From Nocardia asteroides (lineage in GTDB: Bacteria; Actinomycetota; Actinomycetes; Mycobacteriales; Mycobacteriaceae): 64,000 nucleotides of DNA. The stretch covers positions 4,774,001 through 4,838,000 of the forward strand of contig CP082844.1 of the NCBI GenBank assembly GCA_019930625.1, written 5' to 3'. The position numbers were made by a program, and so were the translations under genes. Positions 28,333-35,869 of this stretch are shown here, piece by piece; positions within the stretch are counted from its first letter, which is position 1; each line of letters begins with the position of its first letter. The notes below the pieces were generated by a model, which was given only the letters and a program-made list of their open reading frames with translations, ran no database searches and was not told where the DNA came from.

Positions 28333-29442
28333 GTGCGAGTCACCTGGGATCAAGTCTTCGCTTGGCGGCTGTGTCGTCAGCATGTCCTGTCCCGCGCGGA
28401 CGAGGGCGCGGTAGCGATCGCCGAGCGTTTGTGCGGCGTGCAGGCCCAGGTCACTTCGGCGGCGGAACTGGCGGTCGCGCTGCGCAGCACGAAGCCGGAC
28501 CCGGGTGGGCTGGTCCGTGCGCTGGCCGACGGCACGCTGATGAAGACCTGGGCGATGCGCGGCACCCTGCACGCGCTGACTCCGAACCTGGCCGCCGCGA
28601 ACCTTTCGCTCGTCGCCTCCGCGCGCACCTGGGAGAAGCCCGCCTGGCAGCGGACCTTCGGGGCCTCTCCCACGGAGGTCGCGGCACTGGCGGAGGCGGT
28701 CGCGGAGGTGCTCGCCGCCGCGGTGCTCACCCGAGAGGAACTGGTCGAAGCCCTCGTGTCCGCGCCGCAATTCCATCGGCTCGGTGCGGAATTGCGCTCC
28801 GGCTGGGGTGCGCTGCTCAAGCCGCTGGCCTGGCAAGGGGCGTTGTGCCACGGCCCGGCGCGCGGAACCAAAGTAACGTTCACCAGCCCCGCGCACCTGG
28901 TACGCGACTGGTCCGGCCTGCCCGAACCGGATGACGCGGCGCCGACGGCGATCCTCGCCTATCTCGGCGCGTACGGCCCGGCGACACCGGAGACATTCGA
29001 CGCCTGGCTCACCCGCAACAGCCTGCGCAAGACCACGGTGCGGCGCTGGTTCGCCGACCTGGGTGAACTGCTCACCGAAGTGGACGTGGAGGGTCGGCGC
29101 GCCTTCCTGCCGACCGATCAGGCCGCCGCCTTGGCCGCCGCCGCGCCGAGCGCGGCGGTCCACCTGCTCGGAGCCTTCGACCAGTACGTGCTGGGGCCCG
29201 GTACCGGCGACACCGTCCTGCTGCCCGCCGCCCACCGCGCGAAGGTGAGCCGGACCGCGGGCTGGATCTCGCCCATCGTCGTTGTGAACGGACGCATCGC
29301 GGGCGTCTGGGAGCTCGCCGAGGACGCCGTGGAGATCACCATGTTCGACGACGCGCCGTTACCGAAGCAGGGGCTGGACGCTGCGGTCGCGCACGTCGCG
29401 CTGGCGACAGGGCGCGAGACCCTCACGGTGCGGGCTGCGTAG
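28333..29442 (+). CDS. AlkZ/YcaQ-like (HTH_42, DUF1006) winged-helix DNA glycosylase family protein
   Basis: The 369-residue protein belongs to the family of the interstrand-crosslink glycosylases AlkZ and YcaQ. The N-terminus has LCRQHVLSRADEGAVAIAERLCGVQAQV, where QAQ matches the catalytic QxQ motif of AlkZ. It continues with MRGTLHAL, GAYGPATPETFDAWL, LGAFDQYVLGPG and a C-terminal GVWEL block of the beta-barrel. AlkZ protects Streptomyces from azinomycin. This copy probably repairs alkylated DNA, but substrate is not predictable. GTG start at 28333 with AGGAGGAG upstream. Its 3' end overlaps the convergent TetR gene by 20 bases. Confidence 0.85.
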   Translation: MRVTWDQVFAWRLCRQHVLSRADEGAVAIAERLCGVQAQVTSAAELAVALRSTKPDPGGLVRALADGTLMKTWAMRGTLHALTPNLAAANLSLVASARTWEKPAWQRTFGASPTEVAALAEAVAEVLAAAVLTREELVEALVSAPQFHRLGAELRSGWGALLKPLAWQGALCHGPARGTKVTFTSPAHLVRDWSGLPEPDDAAPTAILAYLGAYGPATPETFDAWLTRNSLRKTTVRRWFADLGELLTEVDVEGRRAFLPTDQAAALAAAAPSAAVHLLGAFDQYVLGPGTGDTVLLPAAHRAKVSRTAGWISPIVVVNGRIAGVWELAEDAVEITMFDDAPLPKQGLDAAVAHVALATGRETLTVRAA

Positions 29443-30190
29443 CGCTGTCGCGATGAGCCACATAGTGTTCCAAGCCGTCGAGGATGCGCTGTAGCCCGAA
29501 ACCGAAGTGGTCGAAGTCCGGGCCGAACGCGTCGTCCGAGAGCCCGGCCATGACCGGATAGCGGCCGCTGGCCATCGCCTTCTCCAGCATGGGACTCTGC
29601 GCCTGCCAGAATTCCGCGTCGGTCATGCCCGAATCGCGTTCGGCCTCTTGCTCGTACAGTTGCGTGCGGGCCGCGCCGAGAACGTAGCCGGAGATCATGA
29701 TCACCACCGAGACGAGTTCGCGGTCCGGCAATCCCATCTGCCGGATCGCGCCGAGCACCTTTTCCATGCCCTCGACCGCGCCGGGGCCAAGGACCGGGCG
29801 TGAGTTGTTCACTCCGATCAGCCACGGGTGCCGCCGGTACATGGCGAGCGACTCGTAGGCGAGGGTTTCCAGCGCGCCGCGCCATCCGCCGATGTGTTCG
29901 CCGAGATCGTCGCGGGGGCGTTGCACCCGGTCGAGCATCAGGTCCAATAGTTCGGCCTTGCCGGGCAGGTATCGATACAGCGACATGGTGCCGGTGCCGA
30001 GTTCGGTCGCGACCCGGCGCATGGTGACCGCGGCGAGGCCCTCGTCGTCGGCTACCGCGATCGCGGCGTCGACGATCCGGTCCAGCGACAGGCCGGGTTT
30101 CGGGCCGCGGCTCGGCCGGGGGCTCGCGCCCCACAGCAGGTCTAGGGTGCGGGCGATGTCGCCGCTGCCGCTGGTCTCGGTGCCGCTCAT
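29423..30190 (-). CDS. TetR-family repressor of the adjacent ABC exporter
   Basis: The 255-residue protein has a TetR helix-turn-helix (LSLDRIVDAAIAVADDEGLAAVTMRRVATELGTGTMSLYRYLPGKAELLDLML) and a TetR_C_1-like ligand-binding domain (YRRHPWLIGVNNSRPVLGPG). It is divergent from the DrrAB-type ABC genes with two GGGTAC-N3-GTACCC-like operators in between, a standard local-repressor arrangement. It likely senses the drug or lipid exported by the transporter. Confidence 0.92.
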   Translation of the reverse strand: MSGTETSGSGDIARTLDLLWGASPRPSRGPKPGLSLDRIVDAAIAVADDEGLAAVTMRRVATELGTGTMSLYRYLPGKAELLDLMLDRVQRPRDDLGEHIGGWRGALETLAYESLAMYRRHPWLIGVNNSRPVLGPGAVEGMEKVLGAIRQMGLPDRELVSVVIMISGYVLGAARTQLYEQEAERDSGMTDAEFWQAQSPMLEKAMASGRYPVMAGLSDDAFGPDFDHFGFGLQRILDGLEHYVAHRDSATQPAP

Positions 30191-30218
30191 GAAAGCCAGC
30201 CTATCCGCTTGGCAGACA

Positions 30219-30260
30219 ACTGGGTACGTTGTACCCTAATTCGAGTACAGCGTACCCAGT
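30219..30260. promoter_or_regulatory. Paired palindromic operators between TetR and ABC exporter genes
   Basis: GGGTAC-GTT-GTACCC (30222-30236) is a perfect palindrome. GAGTAC-AGC-GTACCC (30243-30257) is a second copy with one mismatch, 21 bases on (two helical turns). In addition the outer arms ACTGGGTACG and CGTACCCAGT (30219-30228, 30251-30260) are exact inverted repeats of each other. This fits cooperative binding of two TetR dimers that controls both divergent genes. Confidence 0.75.
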
Positions 30261-30289
30261 TTCGGGGTATGTCACGGGGAAGGTGAGCA

Positions 30290-31249
30290 GTGAACGATTT
30301 CGCGGTCCTTGCCGAAGGACTGGAGAAGAGATACGGGGACAAGCGTGCCCTGGACGGATTCGACCTGACCGTGCGGCGCGGCACGGTGCACGGCCTGCTC
30401 GGGCCCAACGGCGCGGGCAAGACCACCGCGGTGCGCATTCTCTCGACGCTGATCCGGCTGGACGGCGGCCGCGCCGAAGTGGCCGGTCTGGATGTCGCTC
30501 GCGATCCGCGCGAGGTGCGCGCCCGCATCGGGCTGACCGGCCAGTACGCGGCCGTGGACGAAGTGCTCACCGGACGCCAGAACCTGGAGATGTTCGGCAG
30601 GTTGTTCCATCTCGGTGGCCGGCGCGCCGAACAGCGGGCCACCGAACTGCTGGAGCGCTTCGACCTGACCGAGGCCGGTGACCGAGGCGTCGGCAAGTAC
30701 AGCGGCGGCATGCGCCGCAGGCTCGATCTGGCGGCCTCGATGATCCTGGCGCCGGACGTGCTGTTCCTCGACGAGCCCACGACCGGACTCGACCCGCGCA
30801 GTCGCGGCGAGGTCTGGGCGTCGGTGCGCGCGTTGGTCGCCGATGGCACCACGGTCCTGCTGACGACGCAGTATCTGGAGGAGGCGGACAAGCTCGCCTC
30901 CCGCATCACCGTCATCGATCAGGGACGCGCCATCGCCGACGACACCCCGGACGGGTTGAAGAGCACCGTGGGCGGAGACCGGATCGAGGTCGTTGCCGCG
31001 GACGTCGCCGACCTGCCCGCGGTCGCCAAAGTGGTGGCCCGGGTGTGCGACGGCGAGCCGGACATCGACGACGTCGAACGGCGGGTCTCGGCGGCGGTCA
31101 CCGATCGTGTCGCCGCGCTCACCGAGGTCGCGCGCACCCTGCAGGACGAAGGCGTCGACGTGGAGGACATCGGTCTGCGCAGACCGAGCCTCGACGACGT
31201 CTTCCTGCAGTTGACCGGACACCGCACCACCGCAGAGGAGGCGGCCTGA
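30290..31249 (+). CDS. DrrA-type ABC transporter ATP-binding protein
   Basis: The 319-residue protein has all ABC ATPase motifs: Walker [16 protein letters not shown]-loop [15 protein letters not shown], signature [13 protein letters not shown], Walker [14 protein letters not shown], and the H-loop region [13 protein letters not shown]. The C-terminal ~85 residues match the DrrA-type regulatory tail. It begins about 30 bases after the operator region and its TGA shares one base with the permease ATG (TGATG). It powers export by the permease encoded next. Confidence 0.95.
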   Translation: MNDFAVLAEGLEKRYGDKRALDGFDLTVRRGTVHGLLGPNGAGKTTAVRILSTLIRLDGGRAEVAGLDVARDPREVRARIGLTGQYAAVDEVLTGRQNLEMFGRLFHLGGRRAEQRATELLERFDLTEAGDRGVGKYSGGMRRRLDLAASMILAPDVLFLDEPTTGLDPRSRGEVWASVRALVADGTTVLLTTQYLEEADKLASRITVIDQGRAIADDTPDGLKSTVGGDRIEVVAADVADLPAVAKVVARVCDGEPDIDDVERRVSAAVTDRVAALTEVARTLQDEGVDVEDIGLRRPSLDDVFLQLTGHRTTAEEAA

Positions 31250-32073
31250 TGGGCACCACGGACCTCACCCCGAGCCGCTCGCGTTCTCGCGCGTACTGGG
31301 CGATCTCCGACTGCTGGAATGTGGTGCGCCGCGGCCTGACCCATTATCAGCGCCAGCCGATCAACATCGCCTGGCAACTCGGCTTCCCGATTCTGTCGGT
31401 CCTGCTCTACGGCTACGTGTTCGGCAGCGCGATGAGCGTGCCCGGCGGCGGTGACTATCGCAGCTTCCTGATGCCGGGCATGTTCGCGATGACGATGGCG
31501 TTCGGCTTCGTCAACACCGCGACGGTGGTCGTCTACGACGTGACCAACGGCGTGATCGATCGTTTCCGCTCGATGCCGATGGCCTCCTCGGCGGTGGTGT
31601 CCGGTCGGGGGGTGACCGATCTGATCGTGGCGTGCGCCGAGTTGACCATCCTGATGTCGACCGCCCTGCTCATCGGCTGGCGGCCCGACGGCGGCGTACT
31701 GCGCGGCGTCGCGGCGTTCGGTTTGCTGCTGTTGCTGCGGTTCGCGTTGATCTGGGTGGGTGTATGGCTCGGGTTGCTGGTGCCGAACCCGGAGGCCGCG
31801 GGCGGATTGTTCGCGGTCGCCTTCCCGCTCACCATGATCTCCAGCATCTTCGTCGCGCCTCAGTTGATGCCGGACTGGCTGGGCGTCATCGCGGCCTGGA
31901 ATCCGATTTCCTCCACGGTGGCGGCGACTCGCGAGCTGTTCGGTACGCCGGTCGGCAGCGGCGATTCCTGGGTGGAACAGCACTCCTTGCTGATGGCAGT
32001 GGTGTGGCCGCTGATCATCACCGCGATCTTCCTGCCGCTCGCGGTGCGGCGATTCCAGCGCCTGAGCCGCTGA
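31249..32073 (+). CDS. DrrB-type ABC-2 transporter permease
   Basis: The 274-residue membrane protein has about six TM segments (from [21 protein letters not shown] to [19 protein letters not shown]) and the ABC-2 conserved region [20 protein letters not shown] with [21 protein letters not shown], typical of DrrB-like daunorubicin/lipid exporters. It forms the membrane channel with the upstream ATPase and is probably co-repressed by the divergent TetR protein. Substrate unknown; DrrAB relatives in nocardiae export antibiotics or complex lipids. Confidence 0.93.
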   Translation: MGTTDLTPSRSRSRAYWAISDCWNVVRRGLTHYQRQPINIAWQLGFPILSVLLYGYVFGSAMSVPGGGDYRSFLMPGMFAMTMAFGFVNTATVVVYDVTNGVIDRFRSMPMASSAVVSGRGVTDLIVACAELTILMSTALLIGWRPDGGVLRGVAAFGLLLLLRFALIWVGVWLGLLVPNPEAAGGLFAVAFPLTMISSIFVAPQLMPDWLGVIAAWNPISSTVAATRELFGTPVGSGDSWVEQHSLLMAVVWPLIITAIFLPLAVRRFQRLSR

Positions 32074-32100
32074 GTCTTACCATCCGCCCGTCGTCTCCGT

Positions 32101-32901
32101 TCAGCCGAGCACGCGGCGGGTCTGGCGTGCCGAGGCGAGCAGCACGCCGCCGCGGTCCCAGATCGAGGTGTCGTCCACCGACCAGCCGCCGCCGGTCGAC
32201 GCGTTCACCGTGCGTACCAGTACCGGCAGGCTGCCGGTGGGTTCGGCGTGCAGATGCATCGACAGCGTCACGGTGGGGATCGCGACGGGTGCGCGCAAGG
32301 TGGGAAAGACGGCGGGCGGCAACGCGTCGGCGAGGATGGCCAGCGCCGCCGCGTCCGCGGGCACGTCGGGGACGAGTGCGATCCAGGCGCACATCATCCG
32401 TTCGTCCGCACCGCTCAGCGGCAGCGGTCCGGCGGCGGGGCGGATGTCGAAGTGGGCTCCCACCGGCACGATTTCGGGTGGGAGGGCGAACGGCGCACAA
32501 GATTCGGGATCGGGCACCGGCGGTGCGGGCGTGCCCGTATAACCCTCGATGCCCGTCTCCACAGTGCGGCCCAGCGTGATCGCCGCCGCGGCGATCGGGG
32601 TGCCGTCCTGCTCGGCGCGTACCTCGAGCGCGACGGTGCTGCGGCCGACTGCGTGCTCGGTCGCGCGGAAGGCCAGCACACCTTCTGTGGGGCGGCCCAG
32701 GAAACGGAGATCCAGGGCGCGCACCGGAAGGGGTTCGGCGGCCGCCGCACGTGCCACCTCGATCAGCAGGGCCGCGATCACGCCGCCGTGCGGCCCGGTC
32801 CAACCGCGCCAGGACCGGCCGACCCGCGCCTGCCACCCGTCGGCAGCGGTCCCGGAAAGCGCGAACTCCTCGGCGAGAGTCCGCGTAGTGAGTTGCTTCA
32901 T
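32101..32901 (-). CDS. TesB-like double-hotdog acyl-CoA thioesterase
   Basis: The 266-residue protein looks like an acyl-CoA thioesterase II-type double hotdog: GWTGPHGGVIAALLIEVARAA at the first domain's central helix, DLRFLGRPTEG, and a second half with TLSMHLHAEP and the closing DDTSIWDRGGVLLASARQTRRVL. This ending is common to TesB-fold proteins in actinobacteria. The ATG at 32901 lies inside one arm of a 10-bp inverted repeat shared with the divergent HxlR gene, so it is probably that regulator's target. Confidence 0.85.
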   Translation of the reverse strand: MKQLTTRTLAEEFALSGTAADGWQARVGRSWRGWTGPHGGVIAALLIEVARAAAAEPLPVRALDLRFLGRPTEGVLAFRATEHAVGRSTVALEVRAEQDGTPIAAAAITLGRTVETGIEGYTGTPAPPVPDPESCAPFALPPEIVPVGAHFDIRPAAGPLPLSGADERMMCAWIALVPDVPADAAALAILADALPPAVFPTLRAPVAIPTVTLSMHLHAEPTGSLPVLVRTVNASTGGGWSVDDTSIWDRGGVLLASARQTRRVLG

Positions 32902-32939
32902 GCAACGCACGATAGGTCAGTGGGTTCTGTGAAGCAACT
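32891..32939. promoter_or_regulatory. Long-spaced inverted repeat between thioesterase and HxlR genes
   Basis: AGTTGCTTCA (32891-32900) and TGAAGCAACT (32930-32939) are exact reverse complements with a 29-base spacer; extending three bases keeps 12 of 13 matching. The left arm includes the thioesterase start codon. It is a strong candidate operator for the HxlR-type regulator, which would block its own promoter and that of the thioesterase. Confidence 0.65.
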
Positions 32940-32955
32940 GACTATGCTGACGGAT

Positions 32956-33429
32956 ATGCGCAGGACGAGCTTCGGGGACATGAACTGCTCGCTGGCCCAG
33001 TGCCTCGAGGTGGTCGGGGAGTGGTGGACGCTGCTGATCGTGCGTGACGCCCTGTTCGGGGTGACGCGCTTCGACGACTTCCGCGCCCGCCTCGGTATCG
33101 CCCGCAATGTGCTCACCCAGCGTCTCGAGCACCTGGTCGAGCACGGCGTGCTGACCAGGGAGCCCTATCAGGACAATCCGGTTCGCTACGACTACCGGTT
33201 GACCGCGAAAGGCCGCTCGCTGTGGCTGGTCGTCACCGCGATGCGTCAGTGGGGCGACGAATGGGCCGCCCCGGACGGCCCTCCGGTGCAGACGAGGCAC
33301 GCCATGTGCGGGAACCTCGCGACCGTCGAGCCGGTGTGCTCGGAGTGCGGCGAGCGCATCGCCCCGCGTGACCTCCGTTCGGTTCTCGGCCCCGGCGCCA
33401 AGGATCCTTCCCTGCTGCCGTCCGGCTGA
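32956..33429 (+). CDS. HxlR-family transcriptional regulator
   Basis: The 157-residue protein has the HxlR winged helix with its conserved Cys near the start: SLAQCLEVVGEWWTLLIVRDALFGVTRFDDFRARLGIARNVLTQRLEHLVEHGVL, then YDYRLTAKGRSLW. A C-terminal extension carries a Cys pair (VCSECGERI) that could bind zinc. HxlR proteins often sense aldehydes or redox state through the N-terminal Cys. ATG at 32956 is used; GTG at 32929 and ATG at 32944 are possible but lie in the operator-like repeat. Confidence 0.92.
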   Translation: MRRTSFGDMNCSLAQCLEVVGEWWTLLIVRDALFGVTRFDDFRARLGIARNVLTQRLEHLVEHGVLTREPYQDNPVRYDYRLTAKGRSLWLVVTAMRQWGDEWAAPDGPPVQTRHAMCGNLATVEPVCSECGERIAPRDLRSVLGPGAKDPSLLPSG

Positions 33430-33483
33430 GGCGAGAGCGACGCCCGCTCCGCCTCGGGCGCCGTGTCGCGTTAGGCTGCGGCG

Positions 33484-33897
33484 GTGGCGGACGGGCAAGG
33501 GCGGCAGCTGATCGACACGGTGGCATGGGTGCGCATCGAGGACGGACGGATCCTCTGCGCCAGACCGCGCGGCAAGGACGTCTTCTACATCCCGGGCGGC
33601 AAGCGCGAAGGCGGCGAGACCGATCTGCAGACCCTGCTGCGCGAGATCGAGGAGGAACTCACCGTGGCCCTGCTGCCGGAGACCGCCGCGCACGTCGGCA
33701 CCTACGAGGCGCTGCACGGCCCAGCCGACGCGGTGGTGGTCCGGATGAGTTGCTACACCGCGGATTACCGTGGAACGCTCGTCGCGAGCAGTGAGATCGA
33801 AGAGGTCGCGTGGTTCGGCTACGCCGACCGCGCACTCGTTCCCCCGGTCGACCAGTTGTTGTTCGACGATCTGGTGCACGCGGGCCTGCTGCGGTGA
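33484..33897 (+). CDS. Nudix hydrolase
   Basis: The 137-residue protein has a complete Nudix box: GGKREGGETDLQTLLREIEEEL, that is G-x5-E-x7-R-E-x-x-E-E, which binds Mg and hydrolyses nucleoside diphosphates linked to X. The N-terminal DTVAWVRIEDGRILCARPRGKDVFYIPGG is the typical beta-sheet lead-in. Substrate not predictable. The start is GTG at 33484. The following membrane-protein gene begins directly after it or overlaps it through a GTGA. Confidence 0.9.
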   Translation: MADGQGRQLIDTVAWVRIEDGRILCARPRGKDVFYIPGGKREGGETDLQTLLREIEEELTVALLPETAAHVGTYEALHGPADAVVVRMSCYTADYRGTLVASSEIEEVAWFGYADRALVPPVDQLLFDDLVHAGLLR

Positions 33898-33929
33898 ATC
33901 GCGGGCCGAACAGCGCTACCGTCGGCGGT

Positions 33930-34427
33930 ATGTCGTGGATTCGGACACTCCTGCGTTATGCCGCGTACGCGCTGCGGGCACTGCCGCTGGCGGTGCGGCG
34001 GATCCCGACCCGGCTGCGCGTGCCGCGACGGATGCTCGGCGAATCGGTTCTGCCGCATAAATTCTCCGCCACCCGGTCGGTGACGCATTCGGTGCTCAGC
34101 GGCGCGGTCGGCCTGCTGGCCCTGTTTCTGGCGTTCCTGGCGGGCATCGCCGCGTTCCGGGGGATCTGCTATCCGCTCGTGGCCGGCGACGATCTCGAAA
34201 GTTCTTGGGGCGGCCCCACCTTGGCGGGCGCATGGGCAACGCACGCGGCGCTCGGGATCGGCCTGCTGCCGATCTGGCTGCTGATCCTGGCCGGGCTCGG
34301 CGCGTTCCAATTACGGCTCACCCGCGGTTTGCTCGGCCGGAACGGGCCGTGGTGGCCGGCTCCGGTCGCGGTAGCGCTGGCCGCGAGCGGCGCGCTGCTG
34401 TTCCTGGCCTGGTTGCGGCAGGTCTGA
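33930..34427 (+). CDS. Three-TM membrane protein of unknown function
   Basis: The 165-residue protein has a basic N-terminal amphipathic stretch (residues 5-35) and three hydrophobic segments at about residues 50-75, 95-120 and 140-160. There is no recognised domain. ATG at 33930 is taken; a GTG at 33894 overlapping the Nudix stop would add 12 residues and couple the two genes. It converges with the conservon. Confidence 0.7.
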   Translation: MSWIRTLLRYAAYALRALPLAVRRIPTRLRVPRRMLGESVLPHKFSATRSVTHSVLSGAVGLLALFLAFLAGIAAFRGICYPLVAGDDLESSWGGPTLAGAWATHAALGIGLLPIWLLILAGLGAFQLRLTRGLLGRNGPWWPAPVAVALAASGALLFLAWLRQV

Positions 34428-34490
34428 GGACGCAGCGCCGCCGTGGCGGCAGCCCACCGCGAGCGGACGCGCCGCGGAGCCGGAGTGCGC

Positions 34491-35120
34491 TCAGGCGGTG
34501 GCGTGAGCGCGCTGTGCCCGCTGGATCAGATGCTCGACGAGGGTGAGCAACACGTCCTTGCATGATCCGCGGTCGCGGGCGTCGCAGAGCATGACGGGAG
34601 TGACCGAGTCGAGGTCGAGGGCGTCGCGTACCTCATCGATGGTGTAGCGCGGCGCGCCGTCGAAGCAGTTGACGCCCACCATGAACGGCAGCCTGCGCCG
34701 CTCGAAGAAGTCCACGGCCGCGAAGGAGTTGCCCAGCCTGCGGGTATCGGCGAGAACGACGGCGCCGAGCGCGCCGCGCGCCAGTTCGTCCCACAGGAAC
34801 CAGAACCGGTCCTGGCCGGGCGTGCCGAACAGGTAGAGCACCAGGTCGCGGTCGATGGTGAGTCTGCCGAAGTCGAGCGCGACCGTGGTTGTGGTCTTCT
34901 GCTCGACACCCGACAGATCGTCGATGCCGGTGCTCACCTCGGTGATCAGTTCCTCGGTGCGCAGGGGCGCGACCTCGCTGATCGCCGAGACCATGGTGGT
35001 CTTGCCGACGCCGAACCCGCCGGCGACGAGGATCTTGACCGACGCGGCCAGCTGCGGTGTACCGCTCGGGTCAAAGTTTTCGGATTCCATCCAGTACCGC
35101 TCGCAATATGTTGAGGTCAT
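34491..35120 (-). CDS. cvnD: Conservon small GTPase CvnD
   Basis: The 209-residue protein has a Walker A loop AGGFGVGKTTMVSAI, a switch-like DDLSGVEQKTTTTVALDFGRL, the GTPase DxxG equivalent in LYLFGTPGQDRFWFLWDEL and VGVNCFDGAPRY where NKxD would sit. These match the conservon-associated ATP/GTP-binding family (CvnD). GGAGG lies 8-9 bases upstream of the ATG at 35120, which lies inside the end of cvnC. It is the last gene of the cvnABCD operon; in Streptomyces CvnA-D forms a membrane-associated complex resembling eukaryotic G-protein signalling. Confidence 0.93.
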   Translation of the reverse strand: MTSTYCERYWMESENFDPSGTPQLAASVKILVAGGFGVGKTTMVSAISEVAPLRTEELITEVSTGIDDLSGVEQKTTTTVALDFGRLTIDRDLVLYLFGTPGQDRFWFLWDELARGALGAVVLADTRRLGNSFAAVDFFERRRLPFMVGVNCFDGAPRYTIDEVRDALDLDSVTPVMLCDARDRGSCKDVLLTLVEHLIQRAQRAHATA

Positions 35121-35445
35121 CGGGTCCGGCCTCCGTCGGAACGGGAGCGCGGAAGATCAATTGCCCATCGCCGATCAGATCACCGACGAGGATCTTCGTC
35201 ACCGCCAGCGGCAAATGCAACTGGGCGGAGAGTTCGGCGACGGTCTGCGAAACACGGCACAGCCGAAGAATATCGGTGTACTCGGGTTCGGTGCGTCGCA
35301 GTGCGGTCGCGGAGGGGTCCGCGACCACGGTGGTGAGCATATCCAGTTCGGGTCCATCGAAGCTGGTACGCCCGCGCGTGAGCGCGTACGGACGCACCAG
35401 CGGGCCGGCCGCTTCATCGAACCAGGGCTCACGCGGGCGGGTCAT
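35071..35445 (-). CDS. cvnC: Conservon protein CvnC (DUF742)
   Basis: The 124-residue protein matches DUF742: WFDEAAGPLVRPYALTRGRT, then DMLTTVV, a winged-helix-like segment CRVSQTVAELSAQLHLPLAVTKILVGDLIGDGQLIF, and a short tail. Its ATG overlaps the cvnB stop by four bases (ATGA), and its 3' end overlaps cvnD by 50 bases. The precise function is unknown, but DUF742 proteins consistently accompany roadblock and GTPase partners. Confidence 0.93.
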   Translation of the reverse strand: MTRPREPWFDEAAGPLVRPYALTRGRTSFDGPELDMLTTVVADPSATALRRTEPEYTDILRLCRVSQTVAELSAQLHLPLAVTKILVGDLIGDGQLIFRAPVPTEAGPDDLNILRAVLDGIRKL

Positions 35446-35867
35446 GGCCGGTTCTGCTCGACGTGTCCGACGAGGTCTTGGCGGGCAGTGGTGGACAGGT
35501 AGCTGCCGACGCGCTGGACGGTCAGGTTCATCTCGTAGGCCACCATGCCGAGATTGGCGGACTCGGCGGCTTGCAGTGCCAGGCAGGCGTTGTCGCCCGC
35601 TGAGGTCACGAACAGCACCGCGCGGTCGAGTTCGATGACCGCCTGGCGGACGCCGCCACCGTCGAATCGGTTGCCCGCGCTGCGCGCCAGCCCGTAGAGC
35701 GCGGAGGACATCGCACCGAAGTGTTCGGCGTCCTCCCGGCTCATTCCGCTGGAGCGGCCGAGTAGTAGCCCGTCGGTGGACAGCACCACCGCGTGGCGCA
35801 CGCCGGCCAGCCGATCGACGAGATCGTCGAGCAGCCAATTCAGATCACCTGCGGGAGAAGCGGACAC
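35442..35867 (-). CDS. cvnB: Conservon roadblock/LC7 protein CvnB
   Basis: The 141-residue protein has the roadblock/LC7 fold signature: LNWLLDDLVDRLAGVRHAVVLSTDGLLLG, then EHFGAMSSALYGLARSAG, QAVIELDRAVLFVTSAGDNACLALQAAES. Roadblock proteins act as GTPase-activating or scaffold partners for small GTPases. It starts at GTG 35867 after GAAGG, two bases beyond the cvnA stop, and overlaps cvnC at its end. Confidence 0.94.
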   Translation of the reverse strand: MSASPAGDLNWLLDDLVDRLAGVRHAVVLSTDGLLLGRSSGMSREDAEHFGAMSSALYGLARSAGNRFDGGGVRQAVIELDRAVLFVTSAGDNACLALQAAESANLGMVAYEMNLTVQRVGSYLSTTARQDLVGHVEQNRP

Positions 35868-35869
35868 CC

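Noticed and set aside
27178..29235. 685-residue minus-strand open frame across the M56 and AlkZ-like genes
   Set aside because: Arg/Gly/Gln-rich low-complexity translation typical of a shadow frame; the plus strand has clear BlaI, M56 and HTH_42 proteins.
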